Below, one piece after another: positions 20,881 to 25,272 of a stretch of 25,272 nt of DNA. The stretch covers positions 1-25,272 of the forward strand of contig KZ992630.1 in NCBI GenBank assembly GCA_003614735.1, read 5' to 3'. The notes under the pieces are model-generated. The model was not told the origin of the DNA. It worked only from the letters and a program-made list of their open reading frames with translations, and made no database searches. Made by a program: the position numbers and the translations under genes. This stretch comes from Thamnocephalis sphaerospora. Taxonomy: Eukaryota > Zoopagomycota > Zoopagomycetes > Zoopagales > Sigmoideomycetaceae. Each line of letters opens with the position of its first letter. Positions within the stretch are counted from its first letter, which is position 1.

Positions 20881-21138
20881 CCCGCTCAAGTTGGAGAATG
20901 GGCGCGTGTCCGCACCGCCGCGGCTGGAAGCTACTGCATACTGCGCCAACAATGGGTGCCCATCTGACCGGCGCAGGGTAGCACAAGGCGACCACTTCTC
21001 GCCGTTACCCGATTAGGAGATGCAACATATTATGGCACACAGTTGGTTGGCCAGCTCATTACAGAGGACGCCTAAATTCACCTCCAATATACAAGCATAC
21101 GCGCCATCGGCGAACATGGTACAGCGGCAGCAAAATGT

Positions 21139-21143
21139 AAAAA
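21139..21143 (-). terminator. RNA polymerase III T-run after second tRNA-Ile
   Basis: TTTTT on the minus strand, two bases past the tRNA discriminator base. Confidence 0.7.
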
Positions 21144-21145
21144 GA

Positions 21146-21219
21146 TGCTCCCAGCAGGGATCGAACCTACGACCTTGGCGTTATTAGCACCACGCTCTAA
21201 CCAGCTGAGCTATGGGAGC
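21146..21219 (-). tRNA. tRNA-Ile (anticodon AAU), second copy
   Basis: All 74 bases are identical to the copy at 2394-2467, on the opposite strand. It has the same AAT anticodon, intact A and B boxes, and no intron. The flanks outside the tRNA show no obvious similarity to those of the first copy, although a secreted-protein family member lies divergently upstream of each tRNA. Confidence 0.98.
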
Positions 21220-21293
21220 TTGTTGTACAGGGGGTAAGCACGCTGTAAGATAATGGTGTAAAAATGGCAAAATTAGTCTGCGCGGCCGCGCGA

Positions 21294-21710
21294 TTATTTA
21301 CGATACATAGACGGCAGTTTCCAGCCATGGCAGGCACTCTGGGTGTCCAGCGGATTGCATGCTTTGCGGATGATTGATTTTGCAGCCTCAAAGAGTGGCC
21401 ATGTGTAGAATTGCCGATTGCGATAGAAACCACCGAACCACCGTGTCTGTATCTGCAATGTCCTAATGGAGCGTGGCCGTTCTCGTCGTGATGGCAAACA
21501 CGCCTGCTTCATTATCACACATTTCCAATCCGGAAATCTGATATGGCTGTCGATAATGAAATAATCGACAAACGTACTGCCTTTTGGCTGATTCTTCTGC
21601 ACTGTCTGACCATGCCTAGCATCCAGCCGCGACAAGAAAAACAGCATTGCACCATCATCAGTGCCGCATGGTGCTTGCGCACGTGCATGAATGCCAGACC
21701 TGCCACACAA
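21294..21710 (-). pseudogene. possible LINE endonuclease (APE/EEP) remnant
   Basis: Open frame of 138 residues. Its middle, KGSTFVDYFIIDSHIRF, resembles the conserved SxxDYFxxS strand near the end of the APE-type endonuclease of non-LTR retrotransposons. The SDH motif expected soon after is not seen, and no reverse transcriptase follows. The start is arbitrary (TGT/GTG region; no convincing ATG context). Family assignment is tentative; it could be an unrelated hypothetical ORF. Confidence 0.3.
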
Positions 21711-21826
21711 AGCGTGTCATATTTTCTATAGCATTATCCGCTTTGCGTTTCAGTTGACATTCGGCGTTTCTACCGCACCAAGACTTTTGCCCTGTTACGA
21801 CCGCGCTCACCATCACGACTGAAGCC

Positions 21827-22474
21827 ATGCGCTTTACTTCTTTACTAGGCACTGCAATGACTGCTGTATTTGTAGCGCTTTCATTCACCGACTCGTTTGC
21901 TCATGCCCTGTCGGTGTCGCTTCCGTCTCGCCCTGCTGCACCCGATGCGCCACTGCCAAATCTCACGACGCCACCACCAAGTCCTGTACTCTCTCCAAAT
22001 AGTCGTTCAACTTTTGGAGAGTATGGCAGTCTATTTGTGCTTTTCCCTGCTTTGGGACTGTTTGGCCAGAGGGAACGTATCCTGTCTACGAAATTGACAA
22101 TCAGGGGCGGGTTGAAGAGATTGCCTTTTTCTCCGCCAGTGGAGCGATTGTGCGTGACGTCTTGATTGAGTATCATCCGGACTCGATTCGGCCGCTGTAC
22201 GTTGCTATAGAACTTTATCCGCAAACCAGAGGCCCCGCGGATGATTACGCCTTCATCAATCTCGAGTACGACAGGGAAAACCAAATGATTGACGCATACA
22301 GCATGGAAACACCGCGCGGATCCGCGGTTGCGGAGGTACGCAGGGGCGCAAACGGCAAGCAGCCTATTCTTCACTGTGCTACAAACAGGTGCTAGCTTTA
22401 GGCTAGGAAGCGTGTGGCCATTAGACAACAAGTATGTTTATCTAGTACCTGCTTCCAGCATCATCGACATTTGA
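21827..22474 (+). pseudogene. frameshifted paralogue of the left-end secreted protein
   Basis: It begins MRFTSLLGT and has a signal peptide ending near AHALS, parallel to MRFTSFLGT...ASALT of the gene at 956-1564. The first frame holds to SLFVLFP (about 22050). Similarity then continues in the +2 frame through EGTYPVYEI, VEEIAFFSAS, VLIEY, INLEYD and ETPRGSAVAE (to about 22360). It then returns to the first frame for PLDNKYVYLVPASSI and a stop at 22472-22474. The two shifts cancel, so total length is a multiple of three (216 codons including stop). As written, no single frame encodes the family protein. Assembly error is the main alternative; introns are unlikely because the paralogue aligns without gaps at both switch points. 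Confidence 0.7.
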
Positions 22475-22794
22475 TAGTTGCCATGACTGGTCTGTTCGTG
22501 CGCAAAACATCAGCAGAAGAGTGCCAAATCAGACAGTAAAGGTAGAATCGCTTGGCGCATCGTACTATTCGCGTTTTTTGTTGGGCTGGCTGCATGCTAG
22601 AGGGTATCGTGCAATCCGCAACCATAATGACAACAGTACAAGCAATACATTGGGACCGCGGTGACCACGCTCCGGCCAACTCTGTTTAATGTTGTCTTCA
22701 CGCCGTCGTGCACAGTGGTACTGCGAACACTGGTGCAACCGGTCAGCTCATGACTGCCAAGCAGCCAATGTAAAGTGACGTAAACAGCCGCAAG
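22475..22794. other. convergent intergenic, nothing seen
   Basis: 320 bases between the 3' ends of the secreted pseudogene (+) and the RhoGEF (-); no gene or repeat recognised. Confidence 0.4.
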
Positions 22795-24406
22795 CTATGC
22801 GTTTGACCGATTGCGCGCCGTGGGCAGAATCGCGGATGGACGTATTGTTTCTTCGCAAATCGTGCTTTTCGACAGGCGCTTTAGATGGCGGCGCCACGTT
22901 GCCGCCAGATCCTTTGAGTGCGGTATGAGCCGCACGCCGGTGGCGACACCACATTTCAGAATACGAATGCAGGAATAGTCGTAGTCTGGCATTTTTGCAA
23001 AAGCAAATGAAATGCTGGAAAAAAGGAACGTTTTCTGGAGGGTCTGTTAGCACGTGCCTAGCGCTAGATCAGCGGAAGGCAGCACCTACGTAGACTTTGA
23101 GCTGCCCACTGTTGCGGATGATTCTGATTATAATTATGCGATCAGTGAGCAAAACAGCATGGGCTGAAAAATGCTGCACTAGAAAGCCATCGCCGTGGTC
23201 ATCGGTCACATATACCGCGTCAATGATGTGAACGTGCTGCTTTGGCGTTAGCAGTGTGCCGGAGATACCCTGCACTTTTCTCTGCAGAACAGAGATGCGC
23301 TGTGTGTTTGCAATGTCTTGAAGACTAGGCAAATAGTAGTGGTCAGTCTGTAGCGCATGCGGTACGGCAGTGGCGCTCCGACTCACGCTGGCCATATGCG
23401 TTTTGCAATGCATTCCAGACGATCCAGGGAGTTCTTCAGCTCTCGTCTGTCATCCAGGCCAGTCTCGACCCAATATTGTTCACGTGTAGCACGTAAAGCT
23501 GTACCATAACGCCATATGCAGGACACAGGGATGGTGGTAAGCAGAGCACGCAAGCTTGGTTTGTTGGAGCCTCTATCGCGCGCCTGTCGGTTCATTTGCA
23601 GATGCATTGCATCAGCATTGGCTCAAAGTGGCACAAGTCGCGGCACTTTTAAGCAAGCTGACCTTAATAAACTTGGCCAGTTTGTCGTCAGAAAACACCA
23701 GCGTCTCGAATGCATGCAGAGCATCGACCATGTTTTGCACGTGTTGGCAGTAAACGGCAAGACGCTCCACCTGTGGCCATGCGTCAGTGTCTACGGCGTC
23801 GGTGTTGCAAGTATGCAGACAGTCTTACAAATGTTGCAATGGTTGATATTACGGTGTGCGGAGATGTGCCTGGTACTCGCCTGTTAAAATGCAGCACATT
23901 CAGGCAGAGCGTTGGAAGGGGTTGTTTGCATAGCAGTGTAACAACCTCGCTGCATACCTCTTTCGCAGTGTCTTGAGAAAGCATGTATGCATGTCGATAA
24001 GGCCGTCCAGTGTCTTGAAGGGCCCATAGACAATCGCTTTGTTATGTTCGGCTAGCTTGCAAACTGATTGCTGCGCTTTTCGCACCATGGGATGGGACGT
24101 TGCGGCAGCGCGCATTTCACCTAGAGTCACGTATACCGTAAAATCATGCATAGAGCTTTGTAGGGAATCCATTGTTTTTCCCCCGGGACATAGCGTAGAC
24201 ACGTCGACGCCTGGCTTGCTATTCTGTCCTTTTGATCTGGCTGGTTTTTTGGTGGCTTTGCGTAGTGCTTTTGGCGGAGAGGGAGTGCCCATTAGCGGTA
24301 GCATATAGTAGTCGCGCAGATGCACCAGCAGCTCTACGCATTGCCGTTCTGCCTTTTCTAGATGCGCCAAACTATTGTCAGAATCAAGCAGGCACGGCTC
24401 AGTCAT
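22795..24406 (-). CDS. Dbl-family RhoGEF (DH-PH), 6 exons, 429 aa or longer
   Basis: Exons: 24406-23958, 23880-23829, 23770-23663, 23583-23387, 23324-23090, 23043-22795; phases agree. Dbl-family proteins load GTP onto Rho/Cdc42 GTPases at membranes. The DH domain starts near residue 13 (LEKAERQCVELLVHLRDYY, helix 1). After an insertion of about 65 residues containing a Lys-rich stretch comes YGPFKTLDGLIDMHTCFLK (helix 2 region), then ERLAVYCQHVQNMVDAL. The DH signature follows: LRALLTTIPVSCIWRYG with DRRELKNSLDRLECIAKRI. The PH-like part follows: LLTDRIIIIRII, FLFSSISFAFAK, then GVRLIPHSKDLAATWRRHL as the closing helix. Intron 5 is only 46 bases. The protein may start upstream at 24769. Confidence 0.83.
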
Positions 24407-24468
24407 AGGTAGCGCCTGTGCAGAGTCGGCTGGTTAGTGTGGCGGTGTTTGTTAGCATCCACATGGCT

Positions 24469-24769
24469 TGTGCTGAAACATACTAATCACATGCCTTTGA
24501 AAGCCATCATGATGCCTAGGATGCTTGATGCATCCGAGCTATTGCGCTCGGACTGTAAACCGGGGATGTCATTGCAATACAGCAGACCGATCTTTTCCAG
24601 CGACATGCGTAAGTGTGGCCACGGTGATTTCTCGATGGTTGCAGCAATGGCGTCAGTCATTCTGTTTGTCTGCTTTTCGGCTTGGCACATGTGGCGTCGC
24701 TGCAAGACCTACTTTTGTACTGTCAACGATGCAAATCTTATGCCTCGTCGATTTGCTGGACAAACTCAT
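24469..24769 (-). other. possible 5' exons of the RhoGEF
   Basis: An ATG at 24769 opens 19 codons (MSLSSKSTRHKICIVDSTK) up to a strong GTAGGT donor at 24712. After a CTGAC branch site and a CATCGAG acceptor, a phase-matched frame reads HLRMSLEKIGLLYCNDIPG...GIMMAFKG. It can be joined in phase to sequence just before the listed RhoGEF Met if a GC donor (AAAG|GCATGT) and the CTAACCAG acceptor are used. No motif is recognised, so this is a suggestion only. Confidence 0.3.
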
Positions 24770-25272
24770 GTTGTCTGTGTACAATGGATATGTGAGCGGT
24801 TGCTGGGGGTGCTAGCGATGTTTGAACAGGTTATTGAATGGCGATGTGGCAGAATGAGGTGAGCTGGGGGCGACGTGGCTCTGTGGGCCGAGATATGCAT
24901 GCCCTGGCCTAGGCATCCGGTATGTGTACAACCAGCGTGCCGCTCATCAGTATACCAAAGCAACGGTGTCTGTTAAGGGACGGGTTATGTGTGTGACACC
25001 TCGCATTTGCATGGCCTAGAACGCCGGAGCCAGGTGCATAGCCGGGTAACGCAACATATAGCTAGAAAGCCACGTGGGTCACTCGACCACCATCGAATGT
25101 AAAAGTGTCAACAAGCTCTTTGCAGATGTTAGCATAGGTCGCCGTTTCTACCAAGCCGATTGTTATGCATACTGTGGCATTGCACGTGACACAGTTGGCT
25201 AGCCAGTTCCGCTTGTTTAGTTCCGCTCGGCTGTACTGGCTTTGTGCTGATTGTATGTACTCGTTATTAGAT
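24770..25272. other. right edge, nothing recognised
   Basis: About 500 bases with only short frames on both strands. It may include the promoter of the RhoGEF or part of a gene beyond the window. Confidence 0.35.

Larger units (their letters stand above)
18734..21145. other. long region upstream of homeodomain gene, no confident gene
   Basis: 2.4 kb between the homeodomain start codon and the second tRNA. Its first 600 bases are CT-rich on the minus strand and include the GA microsatellite, fitting a 5' UTR/promoter. Beyond that lie the two unidentified coding-like stretches listed separately; the rest shows only low-complexity frames. Confidence 0.4.

Noticed and set aside
2394-21219. tRNA pair as ends of an integrated element (att sites)
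   Set aside because: Both tRNAs are complete, with their own T-runs, and the core holds conserved fungal genes such as BUB3, not element genes.

Overview
This window reads as nuclear DNA of a filamentous or early-diverging fungus. It has many short introns: I modelled 25, of 46-87 bases, most with GT..AG ends and a CTNAC-like branch site. It also has long low-complexity regulatory proteins, fungal-type seven-helix membrane proteins, a fungal-type homeodomain protein and two eukaryotic tRNA-Ile(AAU) genes. The order within fungi is not established; Mucoromycota or Zoopagomycota is a guess. All gene models were assembled by hand from reading frames, splice signals and remembered family motifs, without any search.

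Left end (1-2.9 kb): a LINE-type zinc-knuckle remnant (-), a small secreted protein of unknown family (-), then a tRNA-Ile(AAU) gene (+). Core (2.9-7.4 kb): an eight-exon CABLES-like gene (-, cyclin-box C-terminus) lies head to head with seven-exon BUB3 (+) across 234 bp; a small, probably mitochondrial YCII-domain protein (+) follows BUB3.

Membrane region (7.7-13.8 kb): a five-exon seven-helix protein with a large N-terminal ectodomain (-), a second unrelated seven-helix receptor-like protein (+), and a single-pass type I membrane protein (-). A possible very small gene lies between the two seven-helix genes. Regulatory region (15.1-18.7 kb): a 1188-residue homeodomain protein (-) with a long Pro/Ser/Ala-rich tail. 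Upstream of it (18.8-21.1 kb) are a GA microsatellite and stretches that look coding but that I cannot identify.

Right end (21.1-25.3 kb): a second tRNA-Ile(AAU) gene (-), identical to the first; a possible LINE endonuclease remnant (-); a frameshifted paralogue of the left-end secreted gene (+); and a six-exon DH-PH RhoGEF (-). The tRNA/secreted-gene pair therefore occurs at both ends of the core in opposite orientations. The core genes suggest spindle checkpoint (BUB3), CDK/cyclin control (CABLES-like), transcription (homeodomain), Rho GTPase signalling (RhoGEF) and surface sensing (two seven-helix proteins and a type I protein). I see no evidence that they form one dedicated system.
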